A stretch of DNA of 27,959 nucleotides from Candidatus Poribacteria bacterium (GCA_009845505.1 VXZL01000165.1:1-27959), one strand, 5' to 3'; positions 16,251 through 23,582 are shown, counted from the stretch's first letter. The notes: a model not told the origin generated them from the sequence alone. Made by a program: numbers and translations.

Positions 16251-16276
16251 GAGAGTGCTTCACGGCGCACGCTCTC
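16251..16276. terminator. Hairpin after the transglycosylase fusion gene
   Basis: GAGAG plus TGC (16251-16258) pairs with GCA and CTCTC (16267-16269 and 16272-16276), with a 2-nt bulge and 8-nt loop. It starts at the stop of the minus-strand gene at 16276 and precedes the next gene. No T-run follows, so it may attenuate and not terminate transcription. Confidence 0.35.
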
Positions 16277-17805
16277 TAATTATTAAGTACTGCTTCTAAC
16301 CGTTTGAGATCAACTTCCAATTGTTCAGGATTATCACGGTAAAGTTGGGAACGGGTTATCACTTTTTTTGCGTATCTTTTGCCTCTGCTAATAAGAGTAC
16401 CGCGCACCCGGACCCTACCAGGTCCAACATTGTAAGCACCAAGTGTCAGCGTTAAATCACCGCTGTATTTCTCTAAAAGTCTCTTGTAATAGGTTAAACC
16501 GGCGTGCAGGTTTTTGGTTGGGTTAAAACGTTCATCTATGTTCGCGTTCTGGGTTGGTTTGCGTTTATTGGAGTACTTTGGTACCTTGAGTCCAAGTTCC
16601 TGCGCCGTGTGAGGCATCATCTGCATTAAACCGACTGCTCCACTTTTAGACACAGCGAGTGGGTTAAAGTTGGATTCAGCGTAAACGATAGCAAGGAGGA
16701 GTTCTACATCAACGTTATATGCTTCTGCAATCTGAACTGCTTTGTATTTTGAGGGGGTTTGTACTGATTGTTGCGTTTGAATTATCTCGTTCGCTGTTTT
16801 TGGGTGTATTGGGGTCGTTTCTTCGAGATGAGGCTGCTGTTTTTCTGTCTGAATTTCTGGTTTTTGTGAAATAGGTTGCTGTTCGCCAAAAGACATGCCG
16901 AACGAAACGAGGTGTTTATATTCGAGAGCTCCGTGGTTGAGATAGGTGTAATGAAGCTGCTTTCCGAGTTGGTTGAGTGAAAATCCAGCACTCCATGATT
17001 GCGCCAGGGCATTAGTGTTAAAGGAGAATGCTGAACCGACTCGAGCGGCGATCGTTCCGTTTCCGATTTCTAGGCTCGTGCCGAAGCCAGGGTCGGTGAT
17101 GTTTAATCGGTTGTGCCATCGAATGATGGGGTGGGGTGTTAGGGCTGCTCCGAGAGCAAGCTGCTGGTCAAAAGTTTGCAGAATCTGTCCGCTTTCATGT
17201 CGGATGGTTACACCGGAAATGTCACGGAATCGCATTCCGACTGTCAGATAAGGATTGAGTTCTGTCATCATACCGATGTCATAATTTTGTGCCCAGCGGC
17301 TGCCGTAATAAGGGGCCCGACTGTATCCGGTACTGGCACCGAGTTGGAAGGGTCCCAGTTTTCTTGCATAAGAAAAGAGGGCTTGGTTACTGCCGAGTTC
17401 AAAACTGCCGATTGGGTTGGAAGCATGTTCTAACAGAAAGCGGTCGCCGCCATTTAAATCAAGGAAATTTATGCCAAACGTCCCGATTGGGTTGATCGGA
17501 TATGCGAGGGAGAGTGCGCCTTGTGAGAGATCGTAAATCAGATTGCCCCGTTGAAGTGTGGCGAGTCCTGCGGGGTTCCAAAGGGGGCTTGTCGCGTCAT
17601 CTACGGTGCTAATAAAAGCTCCACTCAACCCAAGTCCCCGTGTGCCAACCTCAGGTCTCAAATTGAGCGGATCTGAGAGTGTATCTTTTTCATTGGAGAA
17701 ATACAAGAGTAAGAGAAAAATAGGGACTATGAACAGCCAGCCTCGTTTACTGTATGCTAAGATACTGCGTTGGTTTTTCACTTCTGCCTTTGTACCTAAT
17801 TTCAA
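16276..17805 (-). CDS. Outer-membrane beta-barrel/lytic transglycosylase (SLT) fusion protein
   Basis: This 509-aa protein joins two domains. A signal-anchor-like segment (about 21-36) is followed by a PorV/UPF0164-like beta-barrel at about 50-305; it opens with the hallmark GTRGLGLSGAF and DATSPLWNPAGLA, followed by alternating amphipathic strands. A Q/P-rich linker (about 305-350) leads to a goose-type lytic transglycosylase domain (about 355-490). That domain has catalytic E377 in YAESNFNP, GLMQMMP, and AYNVGPGRV. The transglycosylase should cut the glycan strand of peptidoglycan from a membrane-anchored position. The start given is TTG 17805, inside the end of the M23 gene; a GTG at 17781 with AAAGG 6 nt upstream is a good alternative. 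Translation is probably coupled to the M23 gene. Confidence 0.85.
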   Translation of the reverse strand: MKLGTKAEVKNQRSILAYSKRGWLFIVPIFLLLLYFSNEKDTLSDPLNLRPEVGTRGLGLSGAFISTVDDATSPLWNPAGLATLQRGNLIYDLSQGALSLAYPINPIGTFGINFLDLNGGDRFLLEHASNPIGSFELGSNQALFSYARKLGPFQLGASTGYSRAPYYGSRWAQNYDIGMMTELNPYLTVGMRFRDISGVTIRHESGQILQTFDQQLALGAALTPHPIIRWHNRLNITDPGFGTSLEIGNGTIAARVGSAFSFNTNALAQSWSAGFSLNQLGKQLHYTYLNHGALEYKHLVSFGMSFGEQQPISQKPEIQTEKQQPHLEETTPIHPKTANEIIQTQQSVQTPSKYKAVQIAEAYNVDVELLLAIVYAESNFNPLAVSKSGAVGLMQMMPHTAQELGLKVPKYSNKRKPTQNANIDERFNPTKNLHAGLTYYKRLLEKYSGDLTLTLGAYNVGPGRVRVRGTLISRGKRYAKKVITRSQLYRDNPEQLEVDLKRLEAVLNN

Positions 17806-18538
17806 AATGTAAGTGAGGTCCTGTCGAAATCCCTGTATTGCCTGAAAGACCGATTACCTTTCCTTGAGATACCCACTGTCCACTTTTTACTTTAATACGC
17901 GATAGATGTCCGTACCACGTTGTAAAATCATCTTCATGCTCTATGCCGACGACCTTCCCATAGCCGCCTTTCCGTCCGGCAAAAATCACTTTACCATCTC
18001 TGGATGCATAGACGCGTGTCCCCGTAGCCGCGCGGAAATCTATCCCATTATGCATCTGGTAGCGACCCGTCACAGGATGAGGTCGGTAGCCGTATTTTGA
18101 GGTCACGACTAATGGAACTCGGAGTGGATTCGCGAAAGTAAAAGAATCCTCACCGTTTGGAATCCGAATTCTTGTGCCAATCTGCAAGTACTGGGAACGC
18201 GCAGAAGAAATTCCATTGACCCTTTGCAGATCCTTTAATTCGACGTTATAGCGGCGCGAGATATTCCATAAAGTATCACCTGCTTTAACAAAATACCAAG
18301 TGTCCTGAGTGGATGTTCCAGGAATCAGCAATTTTTCCCCGATTTGCAACCGCTTGGTTAACTTAATCCGGTTGGCTTGGGCAATTGACTTAAGAGGTAC
18401 TTTGTATTTCCGGGAAAGTCCCCACAACGTATCTCCTTTTTGAACCAAATGTTGCTGCCCACCTGCATTTGATTTTGTCCCAGCGAGTGCGACGATAAAC
18501 AAAACAGTTGTAAAAACGTGAATTAAATTTCTCTTCAT
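17747..18538 (-). CDS. LysM-containing M23 (LytM-type) peptidoglycan endopeptidase
   Basis: This 263-aa secreted protein has a signal peptide ending near A-G-G (about 25), two LysM domains (about 29-75 and 80-126) that bind peptidoglycan, and a C-terminal M23 metallopeptidase domain. The zinc ligands are complete: H163-x3-D167 (HNGID) and H242-L-H244. As a NlpD/EnvC-like protein with intact residues it should cleave peptide cross-links itself and not only activate an amidase. The coding end overlaps the start of the transglycosylase fusion gene by 59 nt, and the downstream TTG lies within its HLHFE codons. The pair can attack both glycan strands and cross-links of the wall. Confidence 0.93.
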   Translation of the reverse strand: MKRNLIHVFTTVLFIVALAGTKSNAGGQQHLVQKGDTLWGLSRKYKVPLKSIAQANRIKLTKRLQIGEKLLIPGTSTQDTWYFVKAGDTLWNISRRYNVELKDLQRVNGISSARSQYLQIGTRIRIPNGEDSFTFANPLRVPLVVTSKYGYRPHPVTGRYQMHNGIDFRAATGTRVYASRDGKVIFAGRKGGYGKVVGIEHEDDFTTWYGHLSRIKVKSGQWVSQGKVIGLSGNTGISTGPHLHFEIRYKGRSEKPTQYLSIQ

Positions 18539-18561
18539 TTCATGTGATACCCTAAATGTAA

Positions 18562-18628
18562 AATAAAGGCATATCCTGTCAGCGTACCAACTAAACTGTT
18601 AGCATATTTCCACAGGATTGCTTTTATT
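18562..18628. terminator. Long AT-rich inverted repeat between the lipoprotein and M23 genes
   Basis: AATAAAGGCATATCCTGT (18562-18579) pairs with ACAGGATTGCTTTTATT (18612-18628) with one mismatch and one gap. In the minus-strand reading it starts 3 nt after the lipoprotein stop and its distal arm ends in CTTTATTTT, so it may work as a terminator. The loop carries TAAACTGTTAG, shared with the repeat at 3228-3284. Confidence 0.45.
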
Positions 18629-18630
18629 AA

Positions 18631-19158
18631 CTAATTTCTGACAGTCAATAAGACTGTTTTGGTTTCCGAAAAAATTTGGGTATCGGTATCAATGCCAGAA
18701 GTTCCCACTGAGACCACTTCGCTAATTACTGTCACAACGAGTTGGATAACCTCAACTTGGACGTTTTCCCCATTTAGCGTATCAGGAGCAGTCCAAGTGA
18801 CTGCATTTTCACTGGGTGTGGAAAGTTCGCCATGTTTGGTAATATTCAGCCAGTTCAATGTGACACTGGTACCTCTAACCCCTTTCACCGAAGCCGTAAG
18901 TTCCGTTTCTTCACCTGGCATCACCATTTTCTTTGTAACGGTGATAGTTACGTCAAGATCGGTGATTTGCCCCGGTTCTTCCAGGTCTTGGTTTTGTGTA
19001 AGTTCAACGATATCGCCGCTGGTTTCCGCGTCCTGTGTTGTGGTATCTACATCTGATACTGGGTTGTTTAGGTTACTACCACCACAGCTTGCTAAACTTA
19101 ATACAAAACCAAGTAGGAGAATGCAAAAAAATATTCCAAGGAATTGAGATGCTCTCAT
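18631..19158 (-). CDS. Lipoprotein with Ig-like beta-sandwich domain
   Basis: This 175-aa exported lipoprotein has signal peptide residues 1-24 with lipobox L-A-S-C (C25), followed by G-G-S. An acidic low-complexity segment (about 30-60, rich in D/T/E) comes next. The C-terminal domain (about 65-175) has alternating valine/threonine strands such as TVTKKMVMPGEETELTASV and NAVTWTAPDTLNGENVQVE, resembling bacterial Ig-like folds. No catalytic motif is visible; it may bind a surface partner. AGAGGA lies 8 nt before the ATG. The leader upstream is unusual: a 22-bp inverted repeat can cover this ribosome site. Confidence 0.8.
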   Translation of the reverse strand: MRASQFLGIFFCILLLGFVLSLASCGGSNLNNPVSDVDTTTQDAETSGDIVELTQNQDLEEPGQITDLDVTITVTKKMVMPGEETELTASVKGVRGTSVTLNWLNITKHGELSTPSENAVTWTAPDTLNGENVQVEVIQLVVTVISEVVSVGTSGIDTDTQIFSETKTVLLTVRN

Positions 19159-19167
19159 GACACCATC

Positions 19168-19386
19168 CTCTCTTCATATTCAGATCTGGCAAAACGTTTG
19201 TATGTTCTGAATCTGACAGAATCGACGAAAAGGTTTCCAAACAGCACATAATGGCAATTTCGTCGTTTCTGTGATTTTATGTGCATTGCCCCCGTAAAGT
19301 TGCCCTTGATTTTCCAAGACAAACGCACATATTGAACCCTTAATCGTTCAAAAGAACTTTGTTGATACAAACGAATATGAAGAGAG
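19168..19386 (-). promoter_or_regulatory. Structured leader of the lipoprotein gene (possible translational switch)
   Basis: On the minus strand, the 22-nt arm CTCTCTTCATATTCGTTTGT+AT (19386-19365) is complementary to 19203-19196 plus 19181-19168, the second arm interrupted by 14 nt. The second arm includes most of the Shine-Dalgarno (GAGAGGA, 19172-19166). Between the arms, CAGAATCGACGAAA (19217-19230, plus strand) pairs with TTTCGTCGTTTCTG (19258-19271), 13 of 14. GCACATAA in that loop (19244-19251) is complementary to TTATGTGC outside it (19277-19284), a crossing pair. A second GCACATA (19325-19331) can compete for it. There is also TTGAAC/GTTCAA (19332-19351). No known riboswitch class was recognised. 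Confidence 0.5.
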
Positions 19387-19448
19387 TAGGTTACAACAAA
19401 AAATCAAACAAATCGCACAGTAGTAGATGTATCGGACACTAAGAGGTT

Positions 19449-19473
19449 AGGCTGGGAGGATTAATCCCAGCCT
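19449..19473 (-). terminator. Terminator-like hairpin after the cytochrome c gene
   Basis: AGGCTGGGA (19449-19457) pairs perfectly with TCCCAGCCT (19465-19473) around a 7-nt loop, 9 nt past the cytochrome stop. In the minus-strand reading the tail is AACCTCTT, a weak T-tract. Confidence 0.6.
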
Positions 19474-19482
19474 GAAGAATTG

Positions 19483-20253
19483 TTATTTTCCTATGTTTTC
19501 CATTTGTTCACGTAAGAATGCGATAATGTCAGCGATGTCTTGGTCACTAAGGATGTCTGAGGCATAGAACGGCATGAGAGAGCCGCCGCCTCGAATCTTA
19601 GTAGCCCAACGCGCCATCGTTGCATCAATATTACGGGGTGCTCGAGAACGGATGAGTTGCGGACCGATTCCAGCTTTCTTAATCGTTGGGTGACAAGTGA
19701 TGCATGCGCGTCCGAAAAGTTGCCAACCGTTGCTCGTGTCGCCACTCATGGCAGCGATTTTCTCACCAGCTGCTTTTTTAGCGTCATCGTCAAGCATGGC
19801 AATTTCAAACTCAGGTCCCTTGTTGTCCCCGGAAATAACTTCAAAGTAAGCCATAAGTGCTTCGGCATGTTCTGCTGGAATTGCGGTAGGATTGACTTTA
19901 TCGGGGGGCACTCTCTGCAAGAAGTGTTCATAACAAAAACCGCCGCCACCGGCTGCACGTGCAAAATCCGCGCCTGTAATCATCCCGCCTTTTGCCTCTC
20001 CACGATGAGGGACACCCACCACACTATGTCCTGCCCGGATTAAACCATCTGGGTTTGCCGTGTCATCGAAGTCGGCGTGACAATTTGCACAAGCAAGTCC
20101 AGTCGCTTTTGACGGATCGATTGTGCCTTTAAAGGTTGGATCGTGAAAAAGTTCTCGCCCCAGCTGCGCTTTATCTGACATTTGGGCTTGTGTAAGAAGG
20201 ACAAGCACCATGATTAAAACGCCACAGAGGCTCAAGGAAATGAATTTACGCAT
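19483..20253 (-). CDS. Secreted di-haem c-type cytochrome
   Basis: This 256-aa periplasmic cytochrome has an N-terminal signal peptide ending near TQAQ (about 20-24). Two haem-binding CxxCH motifs are present, CANCH at about 55-59 and CITCH at 184-188. A methionine in SLMPFY is a likely axial ligand of the second haem, whose domain ends in the usual DIADIIAFLREQ helix. The middle section (GGGFCYEHFLQRV ... AEALMAYFEVIS) is a partly degenerate cytochrome fold. It should carry electrons in a respiratory or oxidative chain, but no partner gene is adjacent. Two ATGs occur in tandem; the second (20253) is 6 nt from GGAG and is preferred over 20256. The promoter is unusually good (20287-20315). Confidence 0.9.
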   Translation of the reverse strand: MRKFISLSLCGVLIMVLVLLTQAQMSDKAQLGRELFHDPTFKGTIDPSKATGLACANCHADFDDTANPDGLIRAGHSVVGVPHRGEAKGGMITGADFARAAGGGGFCYEHFLQRVPPDKVNPTAIPAEHAEALMAYFEVISGDNKGPEFEIAMLDDDAKKAAGEKIAAMSGDTSNGWQLFGRACITCHPTIKKAGIGPQLIRSRAPRNIDATMARWATKIRGGGSLMPFYASDILSDQDIADIIAFLREQMENIGK

Positions 20254-20286
20254 CATAAACTCCTTTTAAGCATGCATTTCTTTAAT

Positions 20287-20315
20287 ATTTTACCAAATAT
20301 TCCACTTGTTGTCAA
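20287..20315 (-). promoter_or_regulatory. Promoter of the cytochrome c gene
   Basis: On the minus strand, a perfect -35 TTGACA (20315-20310) is followed after 17 nt by -10 TAAAAT (20292-20287). The predicted leader is about 30 nt. The MITE-like element begins 11 bp upstream of the -35 box, where activator sites would normally lie. Confidence 0.75.
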
Positions 20316-20325
20316 TAAAAAAGTG

Positions 20326-20460
20326 CATTAAATCAGAGTCATTCAATTGTCGTTTTTTCGCATTTCCGCGTAGGGATCGCGAGCACAGCTCGCTCCTACG
20401 GTGAAGAGATATCAGGCAAAAATTGAAATTATTGGAAAATTGAATGCCTCTGACATTAAA
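20326..20460. mobile_element. MITE-like element with 16-bp inverted repeats and 7-bp target duplication
   Basis: TCAGAGTCATTCAATT (20333-20348) and AATTGAATGCCTCTGA (20438-20453) are inverted repeats matching at 15 of 16. Both are flanked immediately outside by CATTAAA (20326-20332 and 20454-20460), a 7-bp direct repeat typical of a target-site duplication. The 121-bp element has no coding capacity. Its centre is a REP-like hairpin: CGTAGG/CCTACG (20369-20374/20395-20400) outside GCGAGC/GCTCGC (20379-20384/20388-20393) with loop ACA. No transposase is present; the parent family is unknown. Confidence 0.75.
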
Positions 20461-20507
20461 TGGAATACTGAAGGGTTGGACCGCCTGAATTTGCTATATG
20501 AGGGCGT

Positions 20508-21071
20508 TTAAAGTGATTCTAACACGGCGATATAAGGCAAATTTCTATACTGCTGTGCATAATCAAGACCATACCCAACCACAAAGGCATCTGGAATCTC
20601 GAAACCTATATAGTCAATAGCGACAGGGACTTGACGTTGGGAAGGCTTGTTGAGCAGTGTGCAGACTTTAACGGTTTTCGGTTTTAGGGTCTGTAGATGT
20701 TCACGGAGAAATTTCAAGGTAGATCCAGTGTCAACAATGTCTTCTACAATAAGCACATGCCGTTGTTTGAGGTAGTCGCTGCCGCCTTGAATAAGTTCCA
20801 TTACTGAGGGTTTCGTATTATTGTGGTAGCTCATAAGTTGCACGAATTCAAATCGGAGTTGAACTTCTCTGGCTGGATTTTCAAGTTGTGCTCTAAAGAT
20901 AGCACGTGCGAGATCCGCGAAGAATAGGACACTGCCCCGAAGCACACCCAGCAGAACGAGTTCTTGGTTTTTGTAATCGGTGACGATCTGGGTGCCAAGT
21001 TCATGAATACGATTCTGAAGATGTGATTCGGAGATCAAAACAGATTCAGGAAGAGGATTCGTTGCTGACAT
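20508..21071 (-). CDS. hpt: Hypoxanthine phosphoribosyltransferase
   Basis: This 187-aa purine-salvage enzyme converts hypoxanthine or guanine plus PRPP to IMP or GMP in the cytoplasm. The pyrophosphate-binding loop is GVLRGSVLFFADLAR (about 42-56), the flexible catalytic loop is near MSYHNN, and the PRPP motif VLIVEDIVDTGST is at 106-118. The C-terminal PDAFVVGYGLDYAQQYRNLPYI is typical. I place the start at ATG 21071 (MSATNPLPES), because the family begins there; the frame is open further upstream, but that part overlaps tilS and looks like read-through. The gene overlaps the end of tilS by 26 nt with no clear ribosome site, so translation is probably coupled. The tilS-hpt order is common in bacteria. 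Confidence 0.94.
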   Translation of the reverse strand: MSATNPLPESVLISESHLQNRIHELGTQIVTDYKNQELVLLGVLRGSVLFFADLARAIFRAQLENPAREVQLRFEFVQLMSYHNNTKPSVMELIQGGSDYLKQRHVLIVEDIVDTGSTLKFLREHLQTLKPKTVKVCTLLNKPSQRQVPVAIDYIGFEIPDAFVVGYGLDYAQQYRNLPYIAVLESL

Positions 21072-22512
21072 AACGTAGGTAAAGATATTGCTGCGTACTC
21101 GGTTTAATCTTGAATGGTTCACAGGTAGTGTAACCGATGAGCCACAAAACCTGATCCCCGCAGACGAGTAGTGGCATGCTATCGCGGGTGTCGCGAGGGA
21201 CCTTGGCATCTATCAAAAAGTCCTTAATTTTTTTTCTTCCTTGCATACCATAAGGTTGAAATCGATCGCCTTCTCGTCGATTACGGACTCTGAGTGAAAG
21301 GGTATCTCCAAAAACTTCCCTTAGTTTTTCATAATCAAATATTGCTTCAAGTTTGCCATCTGGTAGTGTGAGTGTCTCATGAGACGAGACCTCGCCGACT
21401 TCTGCAGTTATCTCGGCTTTTAAAGCCATAATAAGTGTTTTGCCGGGGACAACAAGCGAATGGGTGAAACTGTTCGATTCGCCGGTGGGCGAAGGTTCAG
21501 CACTCGTGCATCTCTCGAAAACGAGATGTTGATATACTCGTCTGAACCGTAAACTGTGCGGGAGTGCCACGGCGGTGTTAGGTGCGTTCCCTTCGATAAG
21601 ATTTAGCATTGCTTCATAATGTACAAAGTAGAGATCGTTCATATCACCTAACATTTCAGTGACACTTTGTCGCAATACACGTCTCTGTAACGCGATGTGA
21701 TACTCTCGGAATTTCGTTCTGTTGAGGACGATACTGTTTGGTACTGCAGCCTTATCCGTGTCCGATATCCGACACGCCTCGAACGCTGCGAGTGCAATTG
21801 TATTGAGATATTCCGACTCAGCACCTAACACATCGGCAGTACGGGTTAATCCTGTTCTGATGTTCGGATTATAGTTGTTTTCAAGCAGCGGTATCAGTTC
21901 ATGACGGATACGGTTGCGAAGATAACGTTTATCCGTGTTGGTTGCGTCGTGCCGTGGTGTTACACCTATGGAAGCGAGAAATGCCTCAATTTGCTGGCGT
22001 GTAGACCCTACAAGCGGACGGATAATCTTAAGGTCTCTCACGGGGGCAATGCCTGTCAGTCCAGTGGCACCGCTGCCCCGAATGAGGTTCATCAAGACCG
22101 TTTCGGCGGTATCATCCTGATGGTGCCCTAAAGCTACCTTAGTGGCTCCGACTTCTGTACAAACAGTGTCGTAAAATTGGTATCGCGCCTTGCGACCGGC
22201 GGCTTCTACTGAGAGTTTCCACTTTTTCACCAAACGAGGGACTTCGGCGCGTCGGACGGTACAGGGCAAGTCTAATAGAGATGCGTGTTGTTGGACAAAA
22301 TCGGCATCAGCATCAGCGTCAGGACGGAGGCAGTGATTTAAGTGCACAACATGAAACCGACAGTTGAGTTGTGTGTGTAAGGCGTGCAATCCATATAAGA
22401 GTGCAAGCGAGTCGGCACCGCCTGAAACAGCAACGAGCACTGTTTCGTTGGGTTCAATCATATTGTGTTGCGAAATGAGGCGATGCATCTGTTGGACAAA
22501 GTTGGTTGTCAT
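21046..22512 (-). CDS. tilS: tRNA(Ile)-lysidine synthetase
   Basis: This 488-aa enzyme attaches lysine to C34 of the CAU-anticodon tRNA(Ile), changing its reading from AUG to AUA. The ATP-pyrophosphatase PP-loop SGGADS is at residues 30-35, followed by HLNHCLRPDAD, KVALGHHQDDTAETVLMNLIRGSG and the RNRIRHELIPLLE block, all hallmarks of TilS. The C-terminal TilS_C domain is present (DRFQPYGMQGRKKIKDFLIDAKVP), so this is the long form. It starts at ATG 22512, 58 nt downstream of a CAU-anticodon tRNA on the same strand, and overlaps hpt at its end. It is probably transcribed from the tRNA promoter. Confidence 0.96.
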   Translation of the reverse strand: MTTNFVQQMHRLISQHNMIEPNETVLVAVSGGADSLALLYGLHALHTQLNCRFHVVHLNHCLRPDADADADFVQQHASLLDLPCTVRRAEVPRLVKKWKLSVEAAGRKARYQFYDTVCTEVGATKVALGHHQDDTAETVLMNLIRGSGATGLTGIAPVRDLKIIRPLVGSTRQQIEAFLASIGVTPRHDATNTDKRYLRNRIRHELIPLLENNYNPNIRTGLTRTADVLGAESEYLNTIALAAFEACRISDTDKAAVPNSIVLNRTKFREYHIALQRRVLRQSVTEMLGDMNDLYFVHYEAMLNLIEGNAPNTAVALPHSLRFRRVYQHLVFERCTSAEPSPTGESNSFTHSLVVPGKTLIMALKAEITAEVGEVSSHETLTLPDGKLEAIFDYEKLREVFGDTLSLRVRNRREGDRFQPYGMQGRKKIKDFLIDAKVPRDTRDSMPLLVCGDQVLWLIGYTTCEPFKIKPSTQQYLYLRYVSNESSS

Positions 22513-22569
22513 AAGGCGTGCCTATTTTTGACGGCAAGTTTTGGCTTGCAAGCGGCACTAAAAGGACAA

Positions 22570-22641
22570 TGCCGGTGCGGAGAGTCGAACTCCGGACAGC
22601 ACGATTATGAGTCGTGTGCTCTACCACTGAGCTACACCGGC
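22570..22641 (-). tRNA. tRNA with CAU anticodon (tRNA-Met elongator or tRNA-Ile2)
   Basis: A full cloverleaf forms on the minus strand: 7-bp acceptor GCCGGTG/CACCGGC, D arm GCTC/GAGC with a short 7-nt loop, anticodon stem CACGA/TCGTG with loop CTCATAA, and T arm CGGAG/CTCCG with loop TTCGACT. The anticodon CAU is at 22609-22607. Discriminator is A; CCA is not encoded. It is not an initiator by shape (position 1-72 is G-C). Whether it is elongator Met or the TilS substrate Ile2 cannot be settled by eye; acceptor pairs 4-69 and 5-68 are both G-C. Confidence 0.95.
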
Positions 22642-22686
22642 ACTTTTCTGGATAGGTTTACAAACTTTATCCGAAAATCTACATTA

Positions 22687-22715
22687 AGTATAACACATAA
22701 GAGAAGAAAAGTCAA
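22687..22715 (-). promoter_or_regulatory. Strong promoter for tRNA (and probably tilS-hpt)
   Basis: On the minus strand: -35 TTGACT (22715-22710), 17-nt spacer, -10 TATACT (22692-22687). The predicted start is about 38 nt before the tRNA 5' end. No clear terminator lies between the tRNA and tilS. Confidence 0.75.
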
Positions 22716-22737
22716 AATTTAAGTCGTATCCGATACG

Positions 22738-23406
22738 CTACCGAATCCGAACATCCGTTTTCAGTTGTCCCCAGCGCGTTGCAAGTTTACCATTCGCCTC
22801 AACTGCAAAGGCTGGAATTTCTTCGCCGTTGATGGTGAGATTGTCGTAATGGACATTTGCCGAATGGGTAATAAAGCCGATGCGTCCACTGTCTCGGAAT
22901 TTTGCATCGTCTGCATCGTCAAATAGGAGTTCATCATCAATGAAACATTGGTAGTTCTGCCCCTCTGCGACGACCTTGAGGCGATAGGTCTCGCCAACTT
23001 CCGGTTCAACCGGTAGAGGGGTTGCGAGGTGGTCCCATTGATTCTCTTTCCAGCGTGAGAATTGGCATTTATGCTGGTCGGTGCGGATCCAGTATCGCAT
23101 GGCGTTGTCTCCGTTCGTATCGGCGCGAATGAGCAAACCTGCCGCATTTATACCCACATTTTTCACCAAGGTTACATCCACTTCAACGGTATAATCTGTC
23201 CAATCTTCGTCACCGAACATCGTTTTGGCGTACTCTGCGCCAGAGGTTTCGGCATAAGCATCTTTCTCTATTTTCCACTCGCCTTTGACTTCATTCCAGC
23301 CGTCTGGAAGCCCTTTGTCGAAATTTTCCTGCCATACGCCTCCGGTGGCAGTTGAGGTTAATATGGCGATCATGAACATAATGGAGACTACATTTGAATA
23401 ACGCAT
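22738..23406 (-). CDS. Secreted DUF1080/LamG-like (3-keto-disaccharide hydrolase-type) domain protein
   Basis: This 222-aa exported protein has a signal peptide (about 1-22, hydrophobic, ending T-A-T-G-G). A single jelly-roll concanavalin-like domain follows, opening WQENFDKGLPDGW and containing VEVDVTLVKN, AGLLIRAD, RYWIRTD, YRLKVVAEGQNYQCFIDDELLFDD and GRIGFITHSANVHYDNLTI. This is the pattern of DUF1080/3-keto-disaccharide hydrolase-type folds, which bind or process carbohydrate. GGAGGAACCG directly precedes the ATG at 23406, fixing the start; an in-frame TTG 12 nt upstream lies within that ribosome site. Activity cannot be judged, as key residues of this fold are not well fixed. Confidence 0.82.
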   Translation of the reverse strand: MRYSNVVSIMFMIAILTSTATGGVWQENFDKGLPDGWNEVKGEWKIEKDAYAETSGAEYAKTMFGDEDWTDYTVEVDVTLVKNVGINAAGLLIRADTNGDNAMRYWIRTDQHKCQFSRWKENQWDHLATPLPVEPEVGETYRLKVVAEGQNYQCFIDDELLFDDADDAKFRDSGRIGFITHSANVHYDNLTINGEEIPAFAVEANGKLATRWGQLKTDVRIR

Positions 23407-23503
23407 CGGTTCCTCCAATCTACCCGTTTGCGGATAGAGACTGTTTAATATCTATCTGTCTCATTGCGGATTTGCTGAAGGCTCTAACAACTCACTATTC
23501 GTT

Positions 23504-23521
23504 TAAAAAAACAGACCCTGT
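23504..23521 (-). terminator. Weak intrinsic terminator candidate after the permease gene
   Basis: On the minus strand a short stem ACAG/CTGT with a 3-nt loop (23521-23511) is followed directly by a run of 7-8 T. The stem is short, so this is tentative. The rest of the 23407-23582 gap shows no other gene or clear promoter. Confidence 0.35.
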
Positions 23522-23582
23522 GATCGTGTTCTCTGGCCATCCACGATTATCTTACCACGAAGCAGAAAGAGATTCAAGAAAA

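Noticed and set aside
15261..16286. Plus-strand frames of 126 and 207 codons opposite the Gfo/Idh/MocA gene
   Set aside because: They are shadows of a minus-strand gene with clear Rossmann and EKP motifs.
19155..19370. A 71-codon minus-strand frame whose stop overlaps the lipoprotein ATG (ATGA)
   Set aside because: It has a TTG start without a ribosome site, random-looking composition, and lies in the structured leader. The ATGA overlap alone is not enough.
21072..21209. A longer hpt start giving 46 extra N-terminal residues
   Set aside because: The extension lies wholly within tilS codons and does not resemble the phosphoribosyltransferase family, which begins at MSATNPLPES.
22725..22737. 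Palindrome CGTATCCGATACG after the DUF1080-like gene
   Set aside because: The 1-nt centre cannot form an RNA hairpin loop with the full stem, and no T-run follows; it could be chance.
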